A stretch of 64,000 bases of DNA, from positions 1,811,501 to 1,875,500 of the forward strand of contig NZ_MTPW01000001.1 in the NCBI RefSeq assembly GCF_002954765.1, in the 5' to 3' direction. Positions 16,261 to 25,549 of this stretch are shown here, piece by piece (position 1 is the stretch's first letter; each line of letters opens with the position of its first letter). The notes below the pieces were generated by a model. That model was not told where the DNA came from and did not search any database. It saw only the letters and a program-made list of their open reading frames with translations. This DNA comes from Nonlabens arenilitoris (GTDB taxonomy: Bacteria > Bacteroidota > Bacteroidia > Flavobacteriales > Flavobacteriaceae). Both the position numbers and the translations under genes were made by a program.

Positions 16261-18167
16261 GAAGACTTTTATTCTTTTTTTTAGTAACAGTAGTAGGGCT
16301 TACTCTTATAGGTAGGGTTTTTTATCTACAAATAATTAAAGGAGATTCATATAAGCTTAAATCTGAATTAAATGCTGTTAAAAGCATCTATGACATCCCA
16401 GAACGTGGCTTTATTTATGATCGCGATGGTGATTTAATGGTGGCTAACCAAGTCGCCTATGATATCATGATGATACCTAAGGAAGTTAAACAATTTGACA
16501 CCTTACAGTTGTGTGCATTATTGCAAATGGATAAGACTAGATTAAAGTCTAAAATGCAAGATGCAAAAGACTGGTCATGGCAAAAAGGTAGTGTAATCGT
16601 TCCACAACTGACACAAGAAGAGTATGCACCTTTACAAGAAAAGCTACGTAAGTTTCCAGGATTCTATGCTCAGAAAAGATCTTTACGCAAATACATGGTT
16701 GATCACAGTGCTAGTGTATTGGGTTATATTCGAGAGGTGAGTCCTGAAAAAATAAAAAAAGATCCTAGATATCAATCGGGTGATTTATCTGGTAAAGCTG
16801 GTATTGAACTTCAATATGAGCATGAACTACGTGGGAAAAAAGGAGTGAAACACTTTATAAGAGATCACTATGGTCGCGCTATAGAGTCCTATGAGAATGG
16901 AAGGTATGATACCATTCCTAACTCTGGGCTTGATTTAACAGTAACATTAGATAATGACCTACAGGCATATGCAGAGTTGTTGATGAAAAATAAACGTGGT
17001 GGAATAGTTGCTATAGAACCGCAAACCGGTGAAATACTTACTTTAGTAACAGCCCCATACTATGATCCAGCGTTGTTAATGGGACGTGATCGCTCTAAAA
17101 ATTCAGTGCTTATTTTTAATGATACTGTTAAAAAACCTGGCGTTAATAGAGCTCTTCAAGCAGAGTATGCTCCTGGCTCACCATTTAAAGTTATTAATGC
17201 ATTAGTAGGTCTTCAAGAAGGTGTTATTACAACAACAGAAAAACTAAGATGCAATCATGGTTATGATTATGGTGGTCGTAAACCACTGGGATGTCATAGT
17301 CACCAATCACCGCTAGCTTTAAATACCGGTATTGCCGAATCTTGTAATGCTTATTTTGCACAAGTCTACAGACGTATTATTGAAAAAGGCGATACTCCAG
17401 AAGAAGGAATGGATAACTGGAATAAGCATGTTACTAGTTTTGGTTTAGGGGACTACTTAGGTTATGATTTGCCTGTAGGACGAGCTGGATTAATACCAGA
17501 TGGTAAATATTATTCTAGCAGGTATAAGTATAAATGGTATGCGCCTACTACTATTTCAAATGCCATAGGTCAAGGAGAAGTTATAACGACACCTATCCAA
17601 CTCGCAAACATGACAGCGGCTATAGCAAATCGCGGTTATTTTTATAGACCACATATCATTAAAGCAATTGATGGAGTACCCATAGATAATCCAGATTATA
17701 CGGTAAAAAATTACACCACAGTTGAATCTCGTCATTTTGAACCTGTAGTAGAAGGAATGACAGCCGTTTATAAAACTGGAACAGCAAAATATGCCCAAAT
17801 TCCTGGAATAGAAATTTGTGGTAAAACGGGAACTGTAGAGAACTTTGTTAAGATTGATGGTAAACGTACTCAACTTACAGATCATTCTGTTTTTATAGCC
17901 TTTGCACCTAAGGATAATCCTCAAATCGCGATAGCAGTTTTTGTGGAAAATGGTTATTGGGGTTCTCGATATGCTGCAAAAATTGCAAGTCTTTTGATTG
18001 AAAAGCATATTAAAGGAGAAATAACTCGCAAGGACTTAGAAGAATATTTACTTACTCATAGTCTAGAATATGAGTATCAAAAACAATATAGTGGCGAGCC
18101 ATTTGAAATAAACCCTAAAGTTGATCAAGGTCTTATTAAACCAGAATCTAATACTCTAAATCCATAA
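16257..18167 (+). CDS. mrdA: Penicillin-binding protein 2 (peptidoglycan transpeptidase)
   Basis: 636 aa. One N-terminal helix, the PBP dimerisation domain (FIYDRDGDLMVANQVAYDI), and a transpeptidase domain with all active-site motifs: S308-P-F-K311, S362-C-N364 and K523-T-G525. The enzyme cross-links lateral-wall peptidoglycan together with the RodA glycosyltransferase encoded next, 1 nt downstream. Start overlaps mreD by 4 nt. Confidence 0.96.
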   Translation: MRRLLFFFLVTVVGLTLIGRVFYLQIIKGDSYKLKSELNAVKSIYDIPERGFIYDRDGDLMVANQVAYDIMMIPKEVKQFDTLQLCALLQMDKTRLKSKMQDAKDWSWQKGSVIVPQLTQEEYAPLQEKLRKFPGFYAQKRSLRKYMVDHSASVLGYIREVSPEKIKKDPRYQSGDLSGKAGIELQYEHELRGKKGVKHFIRDHYGRAIESYENGRYDTIPNSGLDLTVTLDNDLQAYAELLMKNKRGGIVAIEPQTGEILTLVTAPYYDPALLMGRDRSKNSVLIFNDTVKKPGVNRALQAEYAPGSPFKVINALVGLQEGVITTTEKLRCNHGYDYGGRKPLGCHSHQSPLALNTGIAESCNAYFAQVYRRIIEKGDTPEEGMDNWNKHVTSFGLGDYLGYDLPVGRAGLIPDGKYYSSRYKYKWYAPTTISNAIGQGEVITTPIQLANMTAAIANRGYFYRPHIIKAIDGVPIDNPDYTVKNYTTVESRHFEPVVEGMTAVYKTGTAKYAQIPGIEICGKTGTVENFVKIDGKRTQLTDHSVFIAFAPKDNPQIAIAVFVENGYWGSRYAAKIASLLIEKHIKGEITRKDLEEYLLTHSLEYEYQKQYSGEPFEINPKVDQGLIKPESNTLNP

Positions 18168-18168
18168 T

Positions 18169-19446
18169 ATGGGAATAGGAGATAAGCCTAAGTTTGATAT
18201 CTATATCATACTAATCTATCTAGCTTTACTATTGATAGGTTGGTTAACCATTTACTCTGCGGCGCAAGTTTCTCAATACAATGGCATCTTAGACATGGAC
18301 CAGCTGTATGGTAAACAGATTCTATGGATAGGTCTGGCAATTGTAATTATTACTTTTATACTTGCCATGGATGTTAAGTTTTTTGAGCGCTTTGGTAGTA
18401 TTATTTATATCATATCATTATTATCCCTTTTAGGGCTATTTGTATTTGGTAAAGAGCTTAATGGTGCAAAATCTTGGTATTCTTTAGGTAGTATGACTCT
18501 ACAGCCCAGTGAGTTTGCAAAAGCTGCAACAGCACTAGCCGTAGCTAAATTTTTAAGTGGAATTAATATATCGCTTAAAAATACTAGAGACTTGTTACTA
18601 GTCGGTCTTATCATTGCGCTACCTGCTTTGTTTATCATACCACAGCCCGATCCAGGAAGTGCACTAGTCTATGGCGCATTTTTCTTTGCTCTTCATAGAG
18701 AAGGACTGTCTTTATGGTATCTCAGTCTTGTATTAGTTGCGATAGGTTTGTTTTTAGGGACTTTAGTATTAGGGACTTGGTGGATCGCATTGATTGTTTT
18801 AATAGCAATGAGTGTTATTTACATGCTTTCGCGAAAGCGTAGACATAAAAAAAGATTGCCTAAACCTAGAATCGTACTTTTCTTGATCATATCTGGTATA
18901 TGCGTTTTGTACTCGTTATCGACTAATTATATTTTTAATAATCTTCTAGAAGACCGGCATAGAAATCGTATCGATATTGTGTTAGGAAGAGTTGAGGATA
19001 ATCAAGGAGTAGGTTATAACATAAATCAAAGTGTAATAGCGGTAGGAAGTGGTGGTCTTACTGGTAAAGGGCTTCTAGAGGGAACCCAAACGCAAGGTGG
19101 ATTTGTGCCTGAACAAGAAACTGACTTTATTTTTAGTGCAATAGGTGAAGAATGGGGTTTTATAGGTGCGTCGTTAGTCATTATTCTATTTATGTCCTTA
19201 TGCTATCGATTGGTTATTATGGCCGAGAGACAGAAGAATCAATTTGCTCGAATTTATGGTTATAGTGTGGCAGGGATTTTCTTTATTCATTTCTTTGTCA
19301 ATATAGGTATGGTATTAGGTTTACTTCCTACGGTAGGAATACCATTGCCATTTATGAGTTATGGTGGTAGCGGTTTATGGGGTTTTACCATATTGCTATT
19401 TATCTTTGTAAAGCTGGATGGGCATAGAATGAGCTATGAGCATTAA
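18169..19446 (+). CDS. rodA: Peptidoglycan glycosyltransferase RodA (SEDS family)
   Basis: 425 aa, about ten membrane helices. SEDS signatures: WYSLGSMTLQPSEFAKAA, PQPDPGSALVYGAFF, ETDFIFSAIGEEWGFIG and LPFMSYGGSGLWGF. It polymerises lipid II into glycan strands as partner of PBP2. A cytoplasmic loop LSRKRRHKKRLPKPR contains the palindrome (18825-18838), giving a strongly basic loop. Confidence 0.96.
   Translation: MGIGDKPKFDIYIILIYLALLLIGWLTIYSAAQVSQYNGILDMDQLYGKQILWIGLAIVIITFILAMDVKFFERFGSIIYIISLLSLLGLFVFGKELNGAKSWYSLGSMTLQPSEFAKAATALAVAKFLSGINISLKNTRDLLLVGLIIALPALFIIPQPDPGSALVYGAFFFALHREGLSLWYLSLVLVAIGLFLGTLVLGTWWIALIVLIAMSVIYMLSRKRRHKKRLPKPRIVLFLIISGICVLYSLSTNYIFNNLLEDRHRNRIDIVLGRVEDNQGVGYNINQSVIAVGSGGLTGKGLLEGTQTQGGFVPEQETDFIFSAIGEEWGFIGASLVIILFMSLCYRLVIMAERQKNQFARIYGYSVAGIFFIHFFVNIGMVLGLLPTVGIPLPFMSYGGSGLWGFTILLFIFVKLDGHRMSYEH
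18825..18838. repeat. Dispersed palindrome, perfect 14 bp, in rodA
   Basis: GCTTTCGCGAAAGC encoding LSRKR in a predicted cytoplasmic loop of RodA. Confidence 0.88.
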
Positions 19447-19454
19447 ATCGGTTT

Positions 19455-20276
19455 ATGAAATTTCTAAAAGGTTTATTTCATGTTCTAATCATCATCATAT
19501 TGACTATAGTTACCCAAGTAGGTGGAGTTATTTGGATTATCGTCTTTGCATTTTTTAAATGGTGTAAACCAGAATGGAGCTTATGGAAAAGGCTATGTGT
19601 TTTCTGTGTTGTTTACATCTTTACTGTATTTACTATTATACCTACTGCAGCTAGTATCGATAATCGTAGAATGCTACCAGTATTTCATGAAACTATACAG
19701 CCACATAACCTAGGATACGTGTTTTTGTGCCGTAACTATGTAAAAGGTGATTTGTATAATGTTATAAAAGATGTATCTGCTGTCTATAAAGAATCACCAT
19801 ATCTAGGGACAAAATTGGTTTATTTAGATGCTGGGTTTCCTTTCATTGATGGTTTCCCATTATTACCTCATTTGAGTCATAATGATGGTAGGAAAGTAGA
19901 TGTTGCATTTGTATATAATGAAGCCTCTGGAACTTCTTCTCATAATTCTCATCCATCTTTAATAGGTTATGGGATTTATGAAGGACCTCAGGGAAATGAA
20001 GTCAACCAAACCCAAATTTGTGAAGATGCAGGTTACTGGCAGTATGGATATGCTGGCGCTTTAGGAATAAATATTAATCATGAATTAGAACTCAATAAGA
20101 GAGAAACTAAACTACTCACTGAAAGAATTCAATCGCATCATAAAGTTGAAAAAGTTTTCATAGAGCCACATTTAATTACCAGATTGGGAATTAAGAATAT
20201 CAACTTTAAATTGAGGTTTCACGGTTGTCATGCAGTAAGACATGATGACCATATTCATTTTCAAGTTGATCGGTAA
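19455..20276 (+). CDS. Putative LAS-type (M15/M74-like) metallopeptidase, membrane anchored
   Basis: 273 aa with two N-terminal membrane helices and an extracytoplasmic domain. The C-terminal part has the zinc pattern of LAS-fold peptidases such as MepA and D-Ala-D-Ala peptidases: LSHNDGRKVDVAF (H-x6-D) and, near the end, GCHAVRHDDHIHFQV (HxH). These enzymes cut peptidoglycan cross-links or peptides. Placement 8 nt after rodA supports a wall-remodelling job. Family membership is by motif only; it is not a close match to any enzyme I can name. Confidence 0.65.
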   Translation: MKFLKGLFHVLIIIILTIVTQVGGVIWIIVFAFFKWCKPEWSLWKRLCVFCVVYIFTVFTIIPTAASIDNRRMLPVFHETIQPHNLGYVFLCRNYVKGDLYNVIKDVSAVYKESPYLGTKLVYLDAGFPFIDGFPLLPHLSHNDGRKVDVAFVYNEASGTSSHNSHPSLIGYGIYEGPQGNEVNQTQICEDAGYWQYGYAGALGININHELELNKRETKLLTERIQSHHKVEKVFIEPHLITRLGIKNINFKLRFHGCHAVRHDDHIHFQVDR

Positions 20277-20281
20277 TTGAT

Positions 20282-21109
20282 TTACCAACCTTTACTGCTT
20301 ATAGAAGCTTCTAATTGATTTTCTATAGAATCTGGTAGTTGAGAGAAGAAATCAATACCGGTTTGTTTTTCTATTTCATCTACTGATGTAATATAATCAT
20401 AGATAGGTTTGCTACTCGCTTGATGTGGCATTAAAAAGGCTAGTATTTTTCCATGACCACTTTCATTTTGCCTATAAATTATTTTGTAAAACGCAGCTGG
20501 TACTGTTACATTTTCTGTGCCTATTTCATCCATATTACCTTTAAAAATAGGTCCAGTTACTACATACAGTTCATCATATCGTTTTGCATAGTATCGTGTC
20601 TTTTGTTCTAATCGATTCCAAATACCGGCATTAAACTCATGTTCTTGTGGGCTAATGTTAGAGGTGAGAAAAGTTTCTTCATAGATTTTTTTACTTCCAG
20701 TTCTATCACCTGCTGGTACTAAATGACCTCTATCATATCCGCTTTTTTTATAATTACGCCAGTGTGCAGCACCAGTTTTTACCATATTATCAATTTCAAA
20801 ATAAGGCCTTTTATAATCGTTATTAGTAATGTCACTTTCTCTTAAGATATGTGCAGTCCATTCTGCTTGTTCGTGTTTTTCATTATAAGAAAGGCTATAG
20901 GAATTATGGTGTATGATTTGATTATTTGAACTAGGTAAAAAATCTTTGCGAGATAAGGGCTTAAATCCATCTGCATCTTGTTCTCTTGTAGTTTGCTGGT
21001 CTTCTTGCTCAAGTATATGTTGAGAAGTTTCCTCATTGCGATGTGTCTCATAGAAATAGAAGCAAACGGCAATTACAATTAGAATTATAGCGTATAGTGA
21101 TTTTTTCAT
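20282..21109 (-). CDS. DNA/RNA non-specific endonuclease (NUC family), membrane-anchored or secreted
   Basis: 275 aa. An N-terminal helix (LYAIILIVIAVCFYFYET) acts as anchor or signal, followed by a low-complexity Gln/Glu linker. The catalytic core holds YDRGHLVPAGDR, the DRGH beta-beta-alpha-metal motif, and NISPQEHEFNAGIWNRLE with the metal-binding Asn. It should degrade nucleic acids in the periplasm or outside. Last gene of the minus-strand prc-oppC-nuc transcript (1 nt gap). Confidence 0.87.
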   Translation of the reverse strand: MKKSLYAIILIVIAVCFYFYETHRNEETSQHILEQEDQQTTREQDADGFKPLSRKDFLPSSNNQIIHHNSYSLSYNEKHEQAEWTAHILRESDITNNDYKRPYFEIDNMVKTGAAHWRNYKKSGYDRGHLVPAGDRTGSKKIYEETFLTSNISPQEHEFNAGIWNRLEQKTRYYAKRYDELYVVTGPIFKGNMDEIGTENVTVPAAFYKIIYRQNESGHGKILAFLMPHQASSKPIYDYITSVDEIEKQTGIDFFSQLPDSIENQLEASISSKGW

Positions 21110-21110
21110 A

Positions 21111-22214
21111 TTAAGTGGTTTTTACATCTAGGGCATCTCTCAATGCATTTCCTAGTAGCATAAATGCCATTACTAATGTCATAATAGCTATACCAGGTAC
21201 AAGTGCAAGATATGCTTTATCTAAAATGATGTATTGATAATGATCTTTTATCATACTACCCCAACTAGGCATAGGAGGCTGTGCACCTATTCCTAAAAAG
21301 CTCAAACCACTTTCTATAAGGATAGCAGCAGCAAAATTTGCAGCACTTATAACAATAATAGGTGCCATAATGTTAGGTAATATATGTCTTGTTATAATTC
21401 TATAGTGATTGAATCCTAATGCTTTTGCTGCGGTTACATATTGGTATTCTTTGGCAACGATCATTTGTCCACGCACAACTCTCGCCACTTCTACCCACAT
21501 AGTAAGACCTACTGCAATAAAAACCGTAAAAAAACCTTTTTCTAATACTATACTTATGGCAATAACCATTAATAGGGTAGGAATGGACCAGGTGACATTA
21601 ATTAACCACATGATTATGTTGTCCACCATTCCTCCAAAATATCCCGCAATAGCTCCTAAAGTTATACCTATTACTAAGGATATAAAAACAGCTATAAAAC
21701 CTATAGAGATACTAATTCTAGAACCTATCATCATACGGCTTAATAAATCACGGCCGTATTTGTCAGTGCCTAGTAGGAATGTTTTATGCGAGGTATAGCT
21801 TTCGCGAAAGCGTGATAATTCTATCCCATCTGCTACAGCAAAGTTTGCATCTATAAAAGCTAGTTGTGCGCCATCAACATCATAGGGTCGGTAATAACAT
21901 CTTCCGTTCTCAATTTTCAGCTCTGAGAAAGGTATTTCTTCTTGATTTAATTTACGGCCATTCCACCAGTCCCAAATACTAGATGGAAGATTTGCTACTG
22001 GTAATTCTAACATGTCTACTTCAAAACCTGGTGGTTGTGAATGTATAGATAGGTGCATCTGATTGGCATTTGCTGTGTTATCTGGTGCCATTACATAGGC
22101 AAATAATGCGATGCAGGTATAACAAGCTATAATGCTTAAACTCAAAACGCCCCAAAAATTCCGCTTGAATTTTTGGAGCGCTAGAGTCGATAATGATGCC
22201 GATTGATGTGACAT
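21111..22214 (-). CDS. ABC transporter permease, OppC/DppC-like
   Basis: 367 aa. N-terminal OppC_N segment (QKFKRNFWGVLSLSIIACYT), an unusually long soluble insertion (about residues 50-135), LLGTDKYGRDLLSRMMIGSRISI, then the BPD transporter fold with the EAA loop (AAKALGFNHYRIITRHILPN). It should be the inner-membrane permease of a peptide importer. OppB, OppD/F and a binding protein are not nearby. It overlaps prc by 1 nt (TAATG). The insertion contains a palindrome copy encoding LSRFRES. Confidence 0.85.
   Translation of the reverse strand: MSHQSASLSTLALQKFKRNFWGVLSLSIIACYTCIALFAYVMAPDNTANANQMHLSIHSQPPGFEVDMLELPVANLPSSIWDWWNGRKLNQEEIPFSELKIENGRCYYRPYDVDGAQLAFIDANFAVADGIELSRFRESYTSHKTFLLGTDKYGRDLLSRMMIGSRISISIGFIAVFISLVIGITLGAIAGYFGGMVDNIIMWLINVTWSIPTLLMVIAISIVLEKGFFTVFIAVGLTMWVEVARVVRGQMIVAKEYQYVTAAKALGFNHYRIITRHILPNIMAPIIVISAANFAAAILIESGLSFLGIGAQPPMPSWGSMIKDHYQYIILDKAYLALVPGIAIMTLVMAFMLLGNALRDALDVKTT
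21798..21811. repeat. Dispersed palindrome, perfect 14 bp, in OppC-like gene
   Basis: Read on the minus strand as Arg-Phe-Arg-Glu-Ser, just before the conserved TDKYGRDLLSR segment. Confidence 0.88.
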
Positions 22215-24364
22215 TAATTTTTAATGGTAGATACTCCTGTGTTTTGAATATTAGAAACTTTCAAATCCTTAAGTACATTAATTGCTTCTGCAAGATACAC
22301 ATCTTGAGAAAGACTCTTGTGCCAGCGTTCACGCTTTTCTGCAAGTAAGCTATCTTTTGCAATTAGTTCTTTCTCATAATTCACATATTCAAATGATAAA
22401 TCATTTTTATAATCTTCTAGCTTTTCAAATTTTTCAGTTTCTTTTTCTAGTCGATGTAATCGTTCTTTATAAGCTGTGTAATTCAAAGGTACAATATGCT
22501 CTTCACGCTGTTCACTCATCCATTTTGCGTTTTCATCGATAAGCTGGAATGTTTCATTTGAATTAATTCTAGCTTGAGATTTTGCTATGGTGCTATTAAA
22601 GTCGATATACTTATTGAATTTAGTATAAGTTGCTGCAGGTATCTCATCATAAGGTAATGGGAATTCTTCATCACGTTCACCTATTTCAATATAGCTGTAT
22701 CGATCAGGTGTTACGATATCACTTTTCACACCTTCTAATTGCGTGCTTTTACCATTGATTCTATAAAATTTTTGAGTTGTTAGTTTAATGGCGCCTAGAT
22801 CACCTAGATCACTATTGCGTACCCATCTATTAAGATCTTCAAAGTTCTGTACTGTTCCTTTTCCAAAAGTTTGTTTTGAACCTATTATTACAGCACGTTC
22901 ATAATCCTGTAGGGCTGCTGCAAGTATTTCTGAGGCACTTGCAGATAATTCATTGACCATAATTACTAACGGGCCATCCCATATGATACTTGGGTCATCA
23001 TCGCTATATGTTTGGGTGCGTTCGTTTTTAAGAGCTACTTGCACTACTGGTCCTTTTTCTATAAAAAGACCGGCCATTTCTATCACTTCTCTTAATGAAC
23101 CACCACCATTATTACGTAGATCTAATACAAGGCCATCCATACCTTGCATTTTTAATCGTTCGATTTCTTTTTTAATATCATCTCCAGAGGCACGACCGTT
23201 TCTATTTTCCATGTCAAAATAAAACTTAGGCAGATTTATTAATCCGTAGTTAATACTTCCTTCTGGATCTTTTACAATTACTGATTTTGCAAATGTTTCT
23301 TCTATTTCTACTACATCTCTAGTAAGAGTTACGTCTTCAATGGTACCATCAACACGCTTGAGTGTTAGTCTCACTTTAGTTCCTTTAGGTCCTTTGATAA
23401 GGTCTACAGCATTACTTATGCGCATACCAACGATGCTTGTCGCTACGGTGTCATTTTCTTGTGCAACTTTTAAAATAATGTCTCCTACTTCTACATCTTG
23501 ACTTCTCCATGCTGGCCCACCAGATATGATTTCTAAAACTTTGATGTAATCCATTTTCTTTTGTAGACGTGCACCTATACCTTCTAGTTTACCACTCATT
23601 GCTGTGTCAAATCGATCTTTGTTTTGAGGTGCAAAGTAACTGGTATGTGGATCAAAATATGCCATGACACTATTTAAGTATAAAGAGAAGTAATCGAGAC
23701 GCTCGATATCTTTACTAAAGTCAAAGTTCTCTTCCATAGAGCGCTTTACTTCATCACGCACTTCTTTTTCAATTGCACTGGTAGATTTTCTTTCGCTTTC
23801 AGGCTTTTCTTCCTGCTCTTCCATCTTATCATAATAACTGCCCAGAGCGCTTAATTTTAAAAGCTTGCGCCAGTGATCTTTAAGTTCTTTAGAGTCTTTT
23901 GCATACGGGATTTTTTCATAATCAGTATCCATAACCTCTTCTTTATTAAAATCAAAAGGCTGCTTAATCACTTCTGTAAATAGCTTCTCTGCTTCTTTAC
24001 GTCTTTGCTCTAATCTCTCATAAGTAAGTGTAAATAATTGAACTCTACTATCTCTAATTTCATCATCTAATAAAAACTCATAATTAGCAAATTCTTGATA
24101 ATCTGATTCTAGAAAATATCTTTTTGCTGGATCTAAATCGTTGATGTAATTTTTAAAGACTTTTTGTGAAAAATCATCAGTAAGATCAGCTGGTGAGTAG
24201 TGATTGCGTTGTAAAACGTGTGAAATAAGATTGACTAAAAGCTCTTCTTTATCCTTGTCGCCTGGATCAATATCTTTAGTGAAACTGCAACTAGCGGTAG
24301 CTGCTAGTAAAACTAATATGGCAATTGCCACGTTATTTTTAATAAAATTCATAAGTCCATTCAT
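22214..24364 (-). CDS. prc: Carboxy-terminal processing protease (S41, Tsp/Prc)
   Basis: 716 aa lipoprotein-like start (AILVLLAATASC then SFTKD; an ATG four codons in is an equally good start). The Tsp N-terminal domain is followed by a PDZ domain (about 245-330, GIGARLQKKMDYIKV) and the S41 core with VLDLRNNGGGSLREV, the nucleophile in VNELSASASEILAAAL and the general-base Lys in IGSKQTFGKGTVQ. Such periplasmic proteases trim the C-termini of envelope proteins. First gene of a minus-strand transcript with the OppC-like permease and the nuclease. Confidence 0.94.
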   Translation of the reverse strand: MNGLMNFIKNNVAIAILVLLAATASCSFTKDIDPGDKDKEELLVNLISHVLQRNHYSPADLTDDFSQKVFKNYINDLDPAKRYFLESDYQEFANYEFLLDDEIRDSRVQLFTLTYERLEQRRKEAEKLFTEVIKQPFDFNKEEVMDTDYEKIPYAKDSKELKDHWRKLLKLSALGSYYDKMEEQEEKPESERKSTSAIEKEVRDEVKRSMEENFDFSKDIERLDYFSLYLNSVMAYFDPHTSYFAPQNKDRFDTAMSGKLEGIGARLQKKMDYIKVLEIISGGPAWRSQDVEVGDIILKVAQENDTVATSIVGMRISNAVDLIKGPKGTKVRLTLKRVDGTIEDVTLTRDVVEIEETFAKSVIVKDPEGSINYGLINLPKFYFDMENRNGRASGDDIKKEIERLKMQGMDGLVLDLRNNGGGSLREVIEMAGLFIEKGPVVQVALKNERTQTYSDDDPSIIWDGPLVIMVNELSASASEILAAALQDYERAVIIGSKQTFGKGTVQNFEDLNRWVRNSDLGDLGAIKLTTQKFYRINGKSTQLEGVKSDIVTPDRYSYIEIGERDEEFPLPYDEIPAATYTKFNKYIDFNSTIAKSQARINSNETFQLIDENAKWMSEQREEHIVPLNYTAYKERLHRLEKETEKFEKLEDYKNDLSFEYVNYEKELIAKDSLLAEKRERWHKSLSQDVYLAEAINVLKDLKVSNIQNTGVSTIKN

Positions 24365-24474
24365 TTGTCTATTCTAGTAATGTAAAAATCGTGCCACTTT
24401 ACGATGCACAATGTATAACAAGAGATTGATTTGCTATCGCTAATTTACTTAATTTTAACCTCGATAAAAATTTC

Positions 24475-25257
24475 ATGGAAAACATTAAAAAACCTCTTAT
24501 CCTTGTTACTAATGATGATGGTATCACAGCACCAGGAATAAGAATGCTTATAGAAATTGCAAAAGAATTAGGTGAGGTAGTCGTAGTTGCTCCAGATAGT
24601 CCACAAAGCGCTATGGGACACGCAATAACAATTAATAATACTTTGCATGTAAAGGAGTTTATGGCACACAACCATGATCATAAAGAATATACGACTAGTG
24701 GTACGCCAGTAGATTGTGTGAAAATGGCTAGCCACGAGATACTAGATAGAAAACCTGATCTATGCCTTAGTGGTATAAATCATGGAAGTAATAGCGCTAT
24801 AAATGTTATTTACAGTGGTACTATGAGTGCGGCGGTAGAAGCTGGTATAGAAGGAATACCAGCTATTGGTTTTTCACTATGCGACTATGACCACGATGCA
24901 GATTTTAACGCTGCTAGGCCGTATGTTAAAACCATAATTGAGAATGTGATTAAGAATGGAATGGCTCGCGGTGTCGTGTTTAATGTAAATATTCCTAAAG
25001 CAAAAAGAGAAGATATAAAAGGAGTAAAAATATGTCGCCAGGCAAATGCCTATTGGGTAGAAGAGTTTGATAAACGTACTAATCCATATGGTAAGGATTA
25101 TTACTGGCTTACTGGCAAATTTGTGAATGATGATAAAGGAGAAGATACAGATGAATGGGCACTAGCACATAATTATATCTCTATTGTGCCTACTCAATAT
25201 GACCTCACTGCACATCACTATATAAGCGAACTTAATACTTGGGATTTTGATAATTAA
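24475..25257 (+). CDS. surE: 5'/3'-nucleotidase SurE
   Basis: 260 aa. Diagnostic ILVTNDDGITAPGIRML (metal-binding DD), APDSPQSAMGHAIT, TSGTPVDCVK and LSGINHGSNSAINVIYSGTMSAA. It removes phosphate from nucleoside monophosphates and is linked to stress survival. It begins a run with a small membrane protein and lpxB. Confidence 0.96.
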   Translation: MENIKKPLILVTNDDGITAPGIRMLIEIAKELGEVVVVAPDSPQSAMGHAITINNTLHVKEFMAHNHDHKEYTTSGTPVDCVKMASHEILDRKPDLCLSGINHGSNSAINVIYSGTMSAAVEAGIEGIPAIGFSLCDYDHDADFNAARPYVKTIIENVIKNGMARGVVFNVNIPKAKREDIKGVKICRQANAYWVEEFDKRTNPYGKDYYWLTGKFVNDDKGEDTDEWALAHNYISIVPTQYDLTAHHYISELNTWDFDN

Positions 25258-25546
25258 AATTATAAAAGGTTTTCTCTTAGGACTCACAGCAAATTTTATA
25301 GGAACCTACTTATATGTATATTTCTTTGCTCCATTTAGTTTTGAAACAATGATGGAAAGTGCCGTTGAAAAAGGCTTTATGGGCGGTCTTATAGGTCTAG
25401 GTGCGGTCTTAAATCTATTGCTGTTTTTCTTTTTCCTGACTACAAAAATTTATAAATTTAAAAAAGTAGCTCAGCCTTATGAAGCACGTGGCGTTTTAAT
25501 GGCCACAATCCTGGCAGCTCTAGCAGTAATGTACTTTGAATTCTAG
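25247..25546 (+). CDS. Small membrane protein, unknown
   Basis: 99 aa read from a TTG at 25247 that overlaps the surE stop by 11 nt; no ATG is available before residue 35. Three predicted helices (FLLGLTANFIGTYLYVYFFAP, GGLIGLGAVLNLLLFFFFLT, VLMATILAALAVMYFEF). It lies 3 nt before lpxB, a position often held by a small unknown membrane gene in Flavobacteria. No function can be assigned. Confidence 0.6.
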   Translation: MIIKIIKGFLLGLTANFIGTYLYVYFFAPFSFETMMESAVEKGFMGGLIGLGAVLNLLLFFFFLTTKIYKFKKVAQPYEARGVLMATILAALAVMYFEF

Positions 25547-25549
25547 CAT

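Noticed and set aside
17556..18008. Open frame of 150 codons on the - strand
   Set aside because: Antisense to the PBP2 transpeptidase domain, which has all its motifs; odd Cys/Ile-rich composition.
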